A DNA stretch of 64,000 nucleotides, taken from contig NC_133332.1 in NCBI RefSeq assembly GCF_042186555.1, positions 213,199,602 through 213,263,601 of the forward strand, given 5' to 3'. The notes beneath the pieces were generated by a model. The model was not told the DNA's origin. It ran no database searches and was given only the letters and a program-made list of their open reading frames with translations. Position 1 is the first letter of the stretch. Each line of letters opens with the position of its first letter. Of the stretch, positions 22,483 through 34,497 are shown piece by piece. The translations under genes were made by a program, and so were the position numbers. The stretch is from Aquarana catesbeiana (Eukaryota > Chordata > Amphibia > Anura > Ranidae).

Positions 22483-23526
22483 TAACCTAAAAAAAAAAAA
22501 AAAAAGAGATCCTGTCCTGTTCCTTTAAAGCGTGTGATACAGCACAGTGCTTGTGCTGTGTCATTTGGCCCCCTGTAACACCTAAAATACCTGGCTGATC
22601 CTGCCTGGTTTTGCCCTCCCCTTTGTAAACTGACCACAGTAAATCATGGCTGCTGCGCCCTGACACTGTGGTAAGTATACGTGCCTCAGTCATCCGCTCT
22701 CTCCTCTGACCTCCTCTGTGCTCTCCTCCATCATCTCCCCCCTCCCCTCCCTGCCTGTCAGCTCCGTGTCTGTGCCCGCCCCCTCCCCTCCTGCTGCTGA
22801 AATTACTGTTCAATTTTTATAGTATCCCCTCTGTTTATTAAAGCGGAGTTCCACCCAAAAGTGGAACTTCCGCTTATTCACTCCCCCCTCTGGTGCCACA
22901 TTTGGCACCTTTCAGGGGGAGGGGGGGCTGTCTTCGGCCCCCTCCTCCTTCCTCCGCTGCTGGCCCAATTAGAAAGCGTAGCGCGCTTCACGCATGCGCA
23001 GTAGGGAACCAGCTGTGAAGCTGAAAGGCTTCACTGCCGGGTTTCCTTGCCAGGAATGGTGGCGGCTGCACTCGACAGCCGATCTGAAGATCGGCTGGGG
23101 TGTCAATATTGTGGGCTCCCTGGACAGGTGGGTGTCCCATATATTAAAAGTCAGCAGCTGCAGTATTCGTAGCTGCTGACTTTTAATTTTTCGTAGGAGG
23201 GGGGCGGACCTCCGCTTTAATGTAATGTGCTCCTGTGCCTTATAAAAAAAAATGCAGCTTTATACCTGTTTTCAGAGCAGCGATCAGTGCTCATGTGACC
23301 AGCCACCTCTCTACTCCTAGCCTCCTGATTGACAGCCGGGATCCTCGGCCCCTTGCCGCTGCAGTTGTCAGGCTGACAGAGGGGAGAGCCGGCCAGTCAT
23401 GTGAGCTCTAATCAGCGATCTGAAAACATGTATATAGCTGCATTTTTTTATAAGGCACAGACACGGGAGCAGATTACATTAATAAACAGATAGGATGGTG
23501 TAAATTTTACTTAGTGGGTTAACAAA
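22483..23526 (+). mobile_element. MITE-like repeat split by family U copy 2
   Basis: TTTGTTAACCT at 22483 and GGGTTAACAAA at 23517 are inverted ends. Blocks on the two sides of the nested MITE (22500-22837 and 23221-23516) mirror each other in content: TGTGCC/TTATAAAAAAAATGCAGC and the TGACAGCC/CTGTCA motifs. A hypothesis of one outer element is reasonable but the ends are short. Confidence 0.5.
22838..23220 (+). mobile_element. MITE family U, copy 2 (383 bp)
   Basis: TTAAAGCGGAGTTCCACCC at 22838 and GGACCTCCGCTTTAA ending at 23220. It holds an exact 17-bp inverted repeat at 23144-23187 (ATTAAAAGTCAGCAGCT). Confidence 0.85.
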
Positions 23527-25446
23527 TATTTTTTTTCTGCAGTTAATGAATGACACACAGTGACTCACTCCCTATTTTCGGGTGGATGTACTGGTGGCTG
23601 GTGGTGTTTAAAGTCACAGACAGCACTGGTTTGTGGCAGGGGATCACCGTTTGTTATAATTTCAGGTCTCACACCTTCTATTTGTTTTGACCTTGGAGGC
23701 ACTGAGTTCTCTGTGTGAGGATGATTTGTTGGTGTGCAGTTTATTGTTATCGGATGCTGGGACTGGGAATGTATTTACTGGAAAGAAGAAGTGGAACAGC
23801 GAAGGGAGGTAATGAGCTCATAAAATACAGCTCAGTCATTGCTGTCCTCCTCTCTGGGGAAAATGATTTCCGCCTGACCTGTCAGCATGGATGAGGAGTT
23901 GACCGCTCCAACGGGCACAAGCATGACTAAAAGGATGTGAGAGCATGGCAGGACCGGTGTGAGATGTGGGCATTGGGCAAGCAGGGCTCTCATCTCTGCA
24001 CTATTATGAATTGCTAGGCTAAGCTTATGGTGCTTCCTCAGCTCAAACCTTTTGTCAGACACCAAGAAAAATGTCAGAAGTGCTTGTTGCATATGCCTAG
24101 ACTGTGAATTCAGGCACGAATGTTTCTGCGCCCAATTTCTGTTAAGCTAAGAATATTTATTATATATGCCAGACACTCCGTCCCTACATTGGATGCTTCA
24201 AGAGCCTGCAGAAACATAATGCACTGATATGGGTGATAAATCCTTTAGGGAAAGTTGATTCATTTGTTGCTAGATTGGTATTATAATTTTTGATCGCTAA
24301 ACAGTGAACACGTGCTTTGCCTGTGCAGGGAAAATCAGCAGCTTCACCTAAAACTCTCCGGAGCTGCATGTAGTTGCCTATTCTTTTGCTCCCCTATGCC
24401 TACGTTTACCACTGGAGATAAGAAAATAAGCCACGAAGTAAGCTCCAAGTCAGTATCCACAGGGCAGTGGACTCTCGCCTCACCCACATGTGACTGTGCT
24501 GGTACATGCATGATAGCCACTCAGACCCAGGTTCACTTAACTTCTAACAGGAAGGGGTGGCTTTAAGTGAATCTGTTGCTTTGGCCTGCATGGTTATTTA
24601 AAAAAAAAAAGAAAGAAAGAAAAAAGGCTAAATATATATAGAGGCAGTGTGCCTGTGTTACTTTCCAAGAAACTGACCCGAAGCAAGAATGCAGCCAGTA
24701 AAGTCTATACTTGTGATCTTCAAAAATATTCTGGGATCTGTGACTGCAGCCAGGCTTTGGACATTCAAATATTTACACATTCTTAAGAAATAGCACCTAA
24801 GCTGTACAAAAAATTTAAAGAGCTCTCACTGACCTCTTTGAATTGCCGTGGAGCAATTCATCCTCAAAATTGTTCACAAAGACATTGTAGTCTACATGGC
24901 CATAATAGGTCAATGCCAACTTGGACCAATGTAAGTATGGGCCACTGGGGAAGCTGACAATCACTGTAGTAGTCAGTGCTACTACAGTGATCACTGCTAT
25001 CATCTGGGTCCTGTGCTGAGCAGCAGCCCCACTGTATGCTAACCACAGGGGCTTGCTCGCTTGGCATCACTGCCATTCACAGAACACTTTGCATTTTGAC
25101 ATTGAATGCTGTGCGGATGAGGTGTAGATAGTGACATCACTGCCCCTTCTCTCCACCTTGTCCATTCACAGACCGCCTTGTATTCTTTGAAAAAATACAA
25201 AGTTCTGTGAATAGTGACAGTGCCAAACAAGCGACCGCTGTGATCAGTATGCAGTGACGCAGCCAATTGACACAGGACTCTGAAGATCACTGAAGAGTAG
25301 CACTGATTAATACTATTGATTTTCAGCTTTCAGTGCTCCATCAGGTGTGAGATATGCATACTTACATTGGTCTAAGCTGGATCAATGTAACTATGCAATT
25401 AAGATCATACTGGGAGTTCAACTTTAATGTTTCCGTGGATGTTTCA
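23527..25446. other. Unassigned stretch
   Basis: A GAAA-type microsatellite lies at about 24600-24626. A hairpin with 14-bp arms, ATCACTGTAGTAG and CTACTACAGTGAT, lies at 24960-24992. The stretch 23560-24180 has no recognised repeat and might be single copy. No exon is convincing. Confidence 0.45.
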
Positions 25447-25725
25447 TTTAGGGCCTGTTTACACCATCATGTTGTGTTAAGGCACAGTAATGCACCAAGC
25501 ACGGTGCCATGCCTTGGGGTGCCATTCATTGTGAATGTCTCCTCATGGCATATACAGAACACACTTGTGCTACAAAGTGCCACAGCATACCACAATATGT
25601 GGTACTGCTGTGGTAAAACTATAAAATAAGTTGGCTGTGGTAATGCAGTGGGCTGCAATGCACAATAAAAAATGTTGCAAGGCATGCATTACCGTAATGT
25701 ATGGTGATGTGAACAGGTCCTTAGA
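25447..25725 (+). mobile_element. MITE (about 279 bp), GGGCCTGTTTACACCATCA ends
   Basis: TAGGGCCTGTTTACACCATC at the left and GGTGATGTGAACAGGTCCTTA at the right pair as inverted ends; the interior contains repeated CATGGCA/TGCCATG and TGCAATGCA motifs. Confidence 0.78.
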
Positions 25726-26515
25726 GATTATGTTTCGGGTGTAGTAGTTTTATATTTTGGAGCTTCTCTGGGCAGTACCCATTTTGCTATGCAGCCTTTA
25801 CTTTCCTGTCTGTGGGGATTCTCTCACTCTTTAGCAGTGTCCTTTGTTGTCCCCCTACTTAGGCCCAGTGTTATAAAAAGAGGCTGCTTTGGCAGTATGC
25901 CCTGATCTTCCTAGAGGCTCTTCCGCAATGGATAAAGTTTCCTAGATCACTGGCACTCAGCGTCACCTTGGAGATTTCCAGAATTGAAAAGGCTGACTCT
26001 GGAAACATGCTAGAGAGATTATTTTATATTATTATTATTATTATCCTCTGAATTTTATAAAATGTTGTCTATGCATTGCACAGAGTTTAATTTTGTCATC
26101 TGTAAGTCCAATTTCTCTACACCATATGTGTGCAAAATAGCTGTAGAAAGTGGTTTTATACTTGAAAGAGTAGAACTCCAGACAAGGCTTCCACATTGTG
26201 AAAAGAATTCTCCAACCAGTATACAAACAGCAATAAATGCACTTTTTTAGGGGAGTAGAGAAGGTTTTTTTTTCATTACTATTATATATAGTGTCTCGTG
26301 TTACCTTTACTCTGTCTTGCTTCAGAATGATGCTGGTGTACCAAAATCTGTGAATAACTGCATTTGCTGAGGCTTTCCCTGACAATCTGATAATGCTTGA
26401 GCTTAGTCATTGGTTGCTCATACACAGAATACTCTTTTGTAAGAGTGGCTGTGTGCATGCTCATCATAACCAGAAATTTGGGTTCTTTAGCTCTGACATC
26501 CAAACCAGCATTCAC
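25726..26515. other. Unassigned stretch
   Basis: No gene and no repeat end recognised. AT-rich; a short ATT run near 26020-26042. Confidence 0.45.
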
Positions 26516-27025
26516 TTAAAGTGGTTGTAAACCCCCTCCTATACCCAGTGAAGTGACTGGCCTCGGATGATACACAGGGATTAAACAAATCCTCGTACAT
26601 AAGTTTTACTTGTATATCTGCTGTCTTCCCCTTTCTACACTCTTTGAAAAGTGCAGATCATGTTAGAAATATTACTTCCTCTTTCAGCAGCACATAGAGG
26701 TGGGTGGGGAGACTGGACTTACACTGTGTGAGAGCTGATTGGAGGAAAGGGACCCCCCTCCACATAGAAAAAGGAATGAAGGAACATGCAGAGCTGTATT
26801 CTGAATAGTCAAGCTCCCTGCTTATCTCCCTCTAAGCACCCTCCCCGACACACATTTTCAGCTCATGTTATCTCATGTGTCAGAGAACTTGTCAGAAGAC
26901 TCATGCTGATAACAGAGGAACGAAGCACCAGAGAGAAACAACACTTTGGAGAGAGACAAGCACACACTACAGATACTGTATGTGCTTAGTTCAACTTTCA
27001 TGAATGGGGTTTACAACCACTTTAA
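26516..27025 (+). mobile_element. MITE family T, copy 3 (510 bp)
   Basis: TTAAAGTGGTTGTAAACCCC at 26516, exact complement ending at TTAA 27022-27025. Interior matches copy 2. Its last four bases are also the first four of element F. Confidence 0.88.
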
Positions 27026-27359
27026 CCACTTCAGCTCCGGAAAATTTTCCCCCCTTCCTGACCAGAGCACTTTTTGTGATTCGGCACTGCGTCGCTTTAA
27101 CTGACAATTGCGTGGTCGTGTGACGTTGTAACCAAACAAAATTGACGACCTTTTTTCCCACAAATAGAGCTTTCTTTTGGTGGTATTTAATCACCTCTGC
27201 AGTTTTTATTTTTTGCGCTATAAACAAAAAAAGAGCGTCAATTTTGAAAACAACGCAATATTTTTTACTTTTAGCAATAATAAATATTCCCCAAATATAT
27301 ATATATATAGTGCTATTGTACTGACATACATCTGTGTGCAGCGGTCAGCAAGCGGTTAA
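27022..27359 (+). mobile_element. TTAA-ended element F (338 bp)
   Basis: TTAACCACTTCAGCTCCGG at the left and CAGCGGTCAGCAAGCGGTTAA at the right; the interior has GAGCTTTCTTTTGGTGGTAT and CACCTCTGCAGTTTTTATTT shared with elements B, E and H. TTAA lies at both ends. Confidence 0.85.
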
Positions 27360-27716
27360 GGAGACACACTGGGGGCACATAGCCCACTCCTGGACATGTA
27401 TATTTACTTACTCTGCCACACTACCTTGCCTTCCCTAAATGGCCAGTCACCTGAAGTTTACACTGTAATTGTAAGTGTATGGGGGAATGCCTTGACTACT
27501 CGATGCCCTAAGCACTGTCAGCAGTCAAAACCGGAACTTAGGTGGGGATACTTCACTGAGGAGGCATCTAGTGAGCATGTCTCACATTTCTGGGTGGTGG
27601 GTTACTTGCTCCTGAAAGGGCAAAGTGACAGTGTCTCTTTAAAGTTAATGTCTTGTTCTTGTTTTACATGTCCTTTTGGGTCAGTTTTTGAAGACTAGCC
27701 AGTATTGACTTCTTTC
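27360..27716. other. Unassigned 357-bp stretch
   Basis: Contains no repeat end that I recognise; one 100-codon frame has no domain. Confidence 0.45.
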
Positions 27717-28235
27717 TTAAAGTGTTACTAAACCCACAATAGTAAAATCAGTGTGTATATTTAGCATGCTTGTTATACTCACTGTGGGGTAGGGGTTACC
27801 AAAAGGGTTAATCCTGCGCATTGTGTAAAAAAGCTGTTTGATCCTTTCCTCTCTGATCCTCCCCTTCTTTCACAGTGCCCAATCCATCTCCTGATAGTAC
27901 AGAGCCTTGGGGGCACTCTGCACATGCTCAGTTTGGTGTGTATTGCTAGAGAGTTATTTTTTTTCTTTGGGAGGGTGCATGTGATCAGCACAGGGCCAAG
28001 CAGCATTGTCCTGACAGAGGGCCAGGAGTCATGCAGCCACATAGGACAGTCAGAAGAGAAAGAAAACTCCTCCTACAAGCTTGAACCAGACATGAATAGA
28101 AGTCATAAGATTTCTATATACCGCTGATGAGAAAAGTTATTTAGCAGTTTATATTTACTAAAATAATTGCATTTTCATGTTCTGTGGGAGACCAGATATA
28201 GTGATTGCAGGGTTCTGGGTTTAGTAACACTTTAA
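27717..28235 (+). mobile_element. MITE (519 bp), TTAAAGTGTTACTAAACCCA ends
   Basis: TTAAAGTGTTACTAAACCCA at 27717; exact complement ends at 28235. A sister of families T and U that share TTAAAG ends. Confidence 0.86.
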
Positions 28236-28260
28236 AACAGAATTGAAGTCCACAATTTAC

Positions 28261-28860
28261 TTAACTGCTTCCCTACCTGGCCATAGACAAATGACGTCCA
28301 CAGATGGGATCTCCCATCCTGGGTGGACGTCATATGACGGCCTCAGGTTCCCAGCCTGCCATAATGTCGCAGTCACGAAAAAAATTTGCGATCGCCGCTA
28401 TTACTAGTAAAAAAAAATAAATAATTAAAAAAAAAAAATGCCATAAATCTATCCCGTATTTTATAGACGCTATAACTTTTGCGCAAACCAATCAATATAC
28501 GCTTATTGTGATTTTTTTTACCAAAAATATGTAGAAGAATACGTATCGGCCGAAACTGAGTAAAAAATTTATTTTTTTTTTTTTAAATTGGGATATTTAT
28601 TATAGCAAAAAGTAAAAAATATTGTGTTTTTTTCAAAATTGTCGCACTTCTTTTGTTTATAGCACAAAAAATAAAAACCGCAGAGGTGATCAAATACCAC
28701 CAAAAGAAAGCTCTATTTATGGGGGAAAAAAGGACGTCAATTTTGTTTAGGTACAACGTCGCACGACCGCGCAATTGTCGTTTAAAGTGCGACAGCGCTG
28801 AAAAATAAAAATTGGTCTGGGGAGGAAGGGGGTGAAAATGCCCGGTATTGAACCGGTTAA
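28261..28860 (-). mobile_element. TTAA-ended element H (600 bp)
   Basis: TTAACTGCTTCCCTACCTGG at 28261 and CCGGTATTGAACCGGTTAA ending at 28860, TTAA at both ends. Its right part, read in reverse, matches element F and E: AAAAACCGCAGAGGTGATCA and CCAAAAGAAAGCTCTATTT. Confidence 0.82.
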
Positions 28861-31514
28861 AAAATGGGCCCCCGGGAGCTGTTAGCCACAATATGCACCT
28901 CATATTAGCACATTATGGCAGACTTACCTGTCAAACAATCCCCTCCAGCACCGAGCTGTCAGTGCCCCCACTGGTCATGGTCACTTCCAACTTCTCCCAG
29001 TCTTCCTTCCGGGTTCCAAGACTTCAGCCACTTAATTGGCCAGGCCGCGATGATGTCCCTCCCACACATGAGCACAAGAGTCACATCATCATGGCACAGA
29101 GTTGTGCTGTAAATGTACACTGAGCTGTGCATGCATGGCTTAGTGTATTTATCGCTGACAGGCACCTCTCTATTTCTGAGAGAAGCACCTATGATAGAAG
29201 AGACCAGTAAGGTCCCTTCTTTCATAAAAATCCTGTTAGCTTTTTTTTTTTTTTTTTAGTTGCAGTTCCACTTTAAAGTGCAAGCTCAGAGGCTGTCATT
29301 GTTATTCTTTCTATACTACCTAATAGTAGTAAATGAAAGACTAGAAAAGCTACAATTTCTGGGGAAATTGTGTGAAGTGCTCTTGCCTCCACCAGTAGTC
29401 TACAACTGGAGTGGGCAGAGTAACTGGGAGGAGTGGCTTGAGTAACTGTTGTGTGGTTGGAGTAACTGTGGAAAGGTTGGACTGGGCAGAGTAACTGTGT
29501 GGAGTGTTTGGAGTGAGTAAAGATAGTAAACATTACACTAACCAATTGATTGATCAAGTTTAAAAAGTGCACATGACAAGCTTGATAGAGTGAGAAATGC
29601 ATTTCAACTTTTATTTATTTATATAGCACATTTAATTGCAACGTTGTTGCCCAAAGTGATTCACAGTTACATTAAAACATACATTTATAAAAACATTAGC
29701 AGCATTATCAAGTCTAGCAGATGAAGGTGACCACATGCATTTGGGGGATCTCAGCATCTTGACGTAGAATGGAGGTGAAGGTGTGCTATCTGTTTGATGA
29801 TAATCAGTGTTTACAACCACTGTTTCCTAGCAACGCTCATGCCCTGTTTATGCTTCACAACCACTGCTCAAAACACAATACACAGGATCATGATAGCTGT
29901 AATAACTGTGCAGTACTTCAAACGGTCGTATTTTAAAAACTATAAATCCTACAGCGAAGAGCTTTATATTGTGAGAATCACAAGACCCAGACCTAGATTT
30001 TGTTGCATAGTATGTCTCTGAAATATTAAAAATGAAGGCACAGTCGCAGTTTAGATATTGCCCTTCAAATTTGAAGTGGCTAGAGTGGAGTTTCAATGAA
30101 TGTCAATAGACGGCATGAGTTGCAAACAAATGGTCATATTGTGAAAACTATCAGGACTATGGCTTAGCCGTGGACAAGTTTAGTGGCAGCAGGGATAGCT
30201 GAACGTTTTGATATAAGATTTGTGTAGGTGGGCTTGAAAATGAGGGTTCCACTATCACTTGCTACAGATTGTACCAGAGGGTCTCTTTAGTGAAGTAAGT
30301 GTGAAGATTACAGCTATTGAAAATTGTACCACTAAGCAATGATAGGTTAAATATGTACACCAATACACATTACTAATTCATGTCATACTTATAATATAGA
30401 TCTAAATATATAGTGGTCACCTAGGTCTATACCCCCATACTTCTATCTCCCTAACACAGTATCTCACTTCAGGGCTCAAAGGGCTAGGAGTACATTGACC
30501 ACTGTGGATGGTTTTGTTCCCAATAAAGTAACTTGTCTTTCTGGTTTGAGCACAGAAAGCAGAATGTGCAGTAACAAGGGCAAGATACATTTTATATCAG
30601 CACTGATTGCAGTTTTTGGCTTGCAAAAAGACAACCTCAAAGTTAGAGATTGTACACTGTGTACACCTCTCTGCAGCGTAATGTAATATGCTATGCAGCA
30701 ATCCTCTAAAACCCCATAGGTTTCAGAGAACGCCTGCTGCCCCTAATTGTTGGAAGTACCTATTCTTATTATACATATATACTTTGGTTTATATCTTTGA
30801 AAACTGTGGCTCAACAGTGGCCTCGGGACTACAAATGCCGCAGGCCATGGAGAGTTACCGCTGGCAATAGAGCAGCTTAGGATGCATATGATTGATTTTG
30901 TCAGCGGTGACTTGTCTGCGGGATTACATCATAATAAAGAGGCCCAGTGGGGGTCCTATGCATTCTCCTCCAGCTCTCTATCCCAGTGATTAAGTTAAAT
31001 AGAAAAAGACTCTAAAATGGAGGGAACAACGCAGATGGCTGGAATAAGGCATACCATGAAGGTTCCTGAAATAACATTGGTTTGTGATTTGAATCTGTGC
31101 CAATGAGCAGGAAAGTGGGATGATAGATGTTGTAAAGATGAGAGCATAGGGTGAAACCGGTGTTAGTATTTCGCACCTGTGTCCAGACTAAAGGCATTCA
31201 ATTATTTACATATTAACAAGCAGTATATGAGCTTTAAAACAATCCTTCCCTGACCTTTTTGAGTGCTTTTAAAGTGAAATTAAAATTATTAAGGGCCCTT
31301 TTACAGGTTTTCCAATCAGGCCCACTTGTCAGCTCTATGGGCAGGCTGATGTAAATGGACTTGTGTCTGTTCACACCTGCCCACCTGCCTACCTGTCCAG
31401 GTTCTGACAAGAAAAATGGAAATGGACTGCATCCTTATCTGTATTTTTGGATCTAAACGTGATGGATCGGCGATGACCTGATATAACCAGACAGAGTTGA
31501 CTCTTTAATTAGGC
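28861..31514. other. Mostly unassigned stretch
   Basis: A T tract lies at 29240-29258, and a degenerate GGAGTAACTGTG repeat lies at 29410-29520. At 29605-29665, TTTATTTATATAGCACATTT with AAAGTGATTCACA resembles the 3' end of L2-type LINEs seen in many vertebrates; this is tentative. No host exon is convincing. Confidence 0.4.
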
Positions 31515-31681
31515 AACTCATCAAAATCTCCAGCCACGTCACTTCCGGTGACTCTCCAGCAGCACTAATTGCATATTTTGACGACTTGGCTGTTTTGTCA
31601 AAACAGCCTATTTATCGAAATCTCCAATTAAAGCTGCTGGAGAGTCACCGGAAGTGACGTGGCTGGAGATTTTGATGAGTT
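31515..31681. repeat. Perfect 49-bp inverted repeat with nested palindrome
   Basis: The left arm 31515-31563 (starting AACTCATCAAAATCTCCAGC) is exactly complementary to 31633-31681. The 69-base loop contains GGCTGTTTTG/CAAAACAGCC, a second perfect 10-bp hairpin. The perfect match implies recent origin or repair between arms. Confidence 0.95.
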
Positions 31682-31820
31682 GGCTCTTTTGACAGAACAG
31701 CGGCCGCCTAATTTGAATAATGCATTATCCCAGTTTTGAGGGCCAGGGGACGTTAACGCTGCTGTGCTCAGGCAGCATGAGCCCTGTGTCACTCAGGAGA
31801 AGGGTCACCTGCGTTCTTAA

Positions 31821-32213
31821 TTAAAGGAGAAGTCTAGCTTAAGTCCAGCTGGGCTTCTCCTATGTGTCACAGGAGTGCAATGTGTTTTGCACTCCTATGA
31901 CCCGTTTTCAGCAGAGACGTCAAAGAAATCAGTCCAGGCACCGCGTCATCATGACAATAGAATAGGTTCCTGGACTGACACCCGTCTCAGCCTCTCAGCG
32001 AGCCGCTGAGAGCTTGAGATGGCTGCTCCCCGCCCCTCCACAGCTCAGCGCTCCAATGGACAGTCAGTAGCTCTCTGCTTGGGGAGCTGTGAGAACTAAG
32101 CCATCGCTCAGTTCTCAGTATAGAGGCGCCAGGGGGCAGCATCGGATGGATGCTGCATCCACCTAGGTAAGTATGATGCGGGAAAAAACCCCAAACCCAT
32201 ACTCTCTTTTCAC
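31821..32213 (+). mobile_element. MITE family R copy
   Basis: TTAAAGGAGAAGTCTAGC at the left; shared blocks GCACCGCGTCATC, CAGCCTCTCAGCG, CATCCACCTAGGTAAGTATG; decayed right end near TACTCTCTTTT. An inner inverted pair TCACAGGAGTGCAA and GCACTCCTATGA lies at 31866-31901. Confidence 0.8.
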
Positions 32214-32460
32214 AACTAGTAAAAATAGCTGGTTGTTAATGAGTGGGCCGGGAAGTCGACTGCCGCGTCCTTAACAACAAATGAGTCATCAGCTGTCAGC
32301 ATGGTACCCAAAGAGCCTGGTATGGACTGGGGGAAGAAGGGGGCCTCACGCCGATTTTTTTTTCACATATTTTTTTGCTGGCAGCGGGGTTTTTTACATT
32401 CAGCTGTCAGTGGGAAACCCGATCACAACAAAACTCTTCGTTTCGTTTTCGTTTGGTTTC

Positions 32461-32869
32461 TAAGGGCTCATGCACACAGGACATTTTGAAAATGCCAGCA
32501 CTGTAGCAGCGCTAAAAACGCCTGTTCTCTGGGTTTTTAAATTAGCGTTCTTGTGCGTTTTCCCTTGTTTTTTAGCGTTAGCATTTTTGGGCAACTTTTC
32601 ATTAAACGCACTCTCTATAATGTAAAAACAGCTAAAAACATCAAGCGCGGCTAAACGCGACTTTGGCACTTTTCGTTTTTTACTGCTCCTGGAAGCACAG
32701 GCTGTAGTTTTTTTCTGCTGCCCCTAAAAGCTTATGCCTCCAAACGCCTCTGACAGTTTAGGTGTGCATGGACGCATAGACTAACATGAAGGGGCTTTTA
32801 GAGGCAGTTAAAAAAAGTCAAACGCCCCTAACAGCAGCTGTAAAAACGTCCTGTGTGCATAAGCCCTAA
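32461..32869 (+). mobile_element. MITE family S, copy 1 (about 409 bp)
   Basis: AAGGGCTCATGCACACAGGA at the left, complement CCTGTGTGCATAAGCCCTAA at the right. The interior is rich in AACGC and TGCATGGACGCATAG motifs. Confidence 0.84.
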
Positions 32870-33097
32870 TAGCTTCACCTTATGGTTGTTTCTATTAGAG
32901 GGCTGGCAGCCTGCCAAGATCTGCCCTCATAGAAGAATACAGTGCCTGTGTTGGGAATTTTGAAAGTTAATTTCTCCACAATACTTTTACGTTTAGGCTT
33001 GTACACAGAAACACAACACCTCAGCGCTCACTCCGTCCCACATTTGATGGTGTATACGTAGTTTCTAAATCGTTGCTGCCCTCCTCAAGCAGGGAAA
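32870..33097. other. Short unassigned stretch
   Basis: No gene or repeat recognised. Confidence 0.4.
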
Positions 33098-33450
33098 CTC
33101 CAAGCAAAGCTGTAAAGAAACACAGGAGGGCACAGGACACACACAAAACTCCAAGCAAAGCTGTAAAGAGACACAGGAGGGCAAAGGACACACACAAAAC
33201 GCCTAGTGCATTACCGACACCAAATTTTATTTTATAAAAAATGCCAAAAACTTACTCACAAACATGAGAATGTACAAACATATCAGAACTCAACTCCAGC
33301 TCAGGCAATGCCCAAATTGATGCGGTTGTAAAGCTGACACATTTCAGGGGACAAGCCCCCTTTCTCAGAGCTGACCAAACCTGCAGCAGGTATAAAATAA
33401 AATTTAGCGGTAATGCACTAAACGCTTGTGCCCTCCTGTGTCTCCTTACT
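33098..33450. repeat. Inverted repeat with a 53-bp direct duplication
   Basis: ACTCCAAGCAAAGCTGTAAA and the next 30 bases occur at 33098 and 33151. The right side (GCGGTAATGCACTAAACGC, then GCCCTCCTGTGTCTCC at 33408-33446) is inverted relative to GGAGACACAGGAGGGC-type sequence at 33167-33222. The centre carries TTTCAGGGGACAAGCCCCCT. It resembles a MITE with long imperfect arms. Confidence 0.65.
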
Positions 33451-34489
33451 ATGTTCAGGCTTTTGTCTAAACCACTGCGCCTCTGAAAATCAATCCACAT
33501 TCATATTGCTTTACAGAGGCATTTTACATGCGGTGAAGAGGCAATACCATGGCCTTAACACTTGTTTTAACCCCATAATACCCATAGCAATGTGGTGCAG
33601 CTTTGTGCATTGCACACAGCTGAGCAGTGCTTGTGTCGCTTCCCATTCACTTGATTGGGTCGCGCTGGTGGGCTTACCGCCTGCCAAATGTGATAGGAGC
33701 CATAGTTTTTTCTGCAGTTGCAAAGCACCACAATTGCGGCATGCAAACACCACTGTTCACTGCCTTTGCAGCATAAGGAGTGGTGGTTGGGGGCGCTTTA
33801 AATGCAGTTCAGCTGCAACCCCCAACTGCAAGTTTAAATGAGCCCTTACAGAGGTTAAGTGGGAATTTGTTTTTAAGTTATTTTACTATTTGTATAGATT
33901 ATGTGAATACTTTAGTGTGCATGATTGCACTGGTTGACTTTAATAGGATTCAAGAAGATGTGACGTTGGAAGAATACTGCATCAGCTAAATATGCAGAAT
34001 GAAACAGTAATCAATTTGATTTGCTGCACTGCCAGGGAATGACAGAAGACACCCTACGGGTAAAAATTTGCTTTTGAGTGTTGCATAAAAGAAAACCAGA
34101 TAAATATTAAGAATCCCAATCTCTCGAATCTCCACTAAGTGTTGTATGAGTACAGCCACATTTCTCAAATATTTCTTAATTTTTGGTTATTTACTTATAT
34201 ACTCTCCCTGTCAAAGCAGAAGGCTAAAGGGTCTTAATAAAAGACAGTTTACAATCCTTCAGCAGCCTTTAAGCAGTTTCAGTTATCTGGCTTAAGCTCA
34301 GACAGGAGGGGACAGTTGGCCCCCCGTGGCATCCTTACATTGGGCTTAAATTGTTCAGGCAGGGAGAGAATAATTGCACACACATCCATGACAGGTAAGA
34401 GTGGAAATTAATTCCTGATTTATTCTGTTTGAATGATTTTCCATTAACTAAAAGGACACTCTATCTAAAGACTTACAGTAAGATGGGTT
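33451..34489. other. Unassigned, with a MITE-like end
   Basis: The TTTAAATGAGCCCTTAC at 33832-33848 resembles a family S right end, but I find no left partner. Nothing else is recognised. Confidence 0.4.
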
Positions 34490-34497
34490 TACACATT

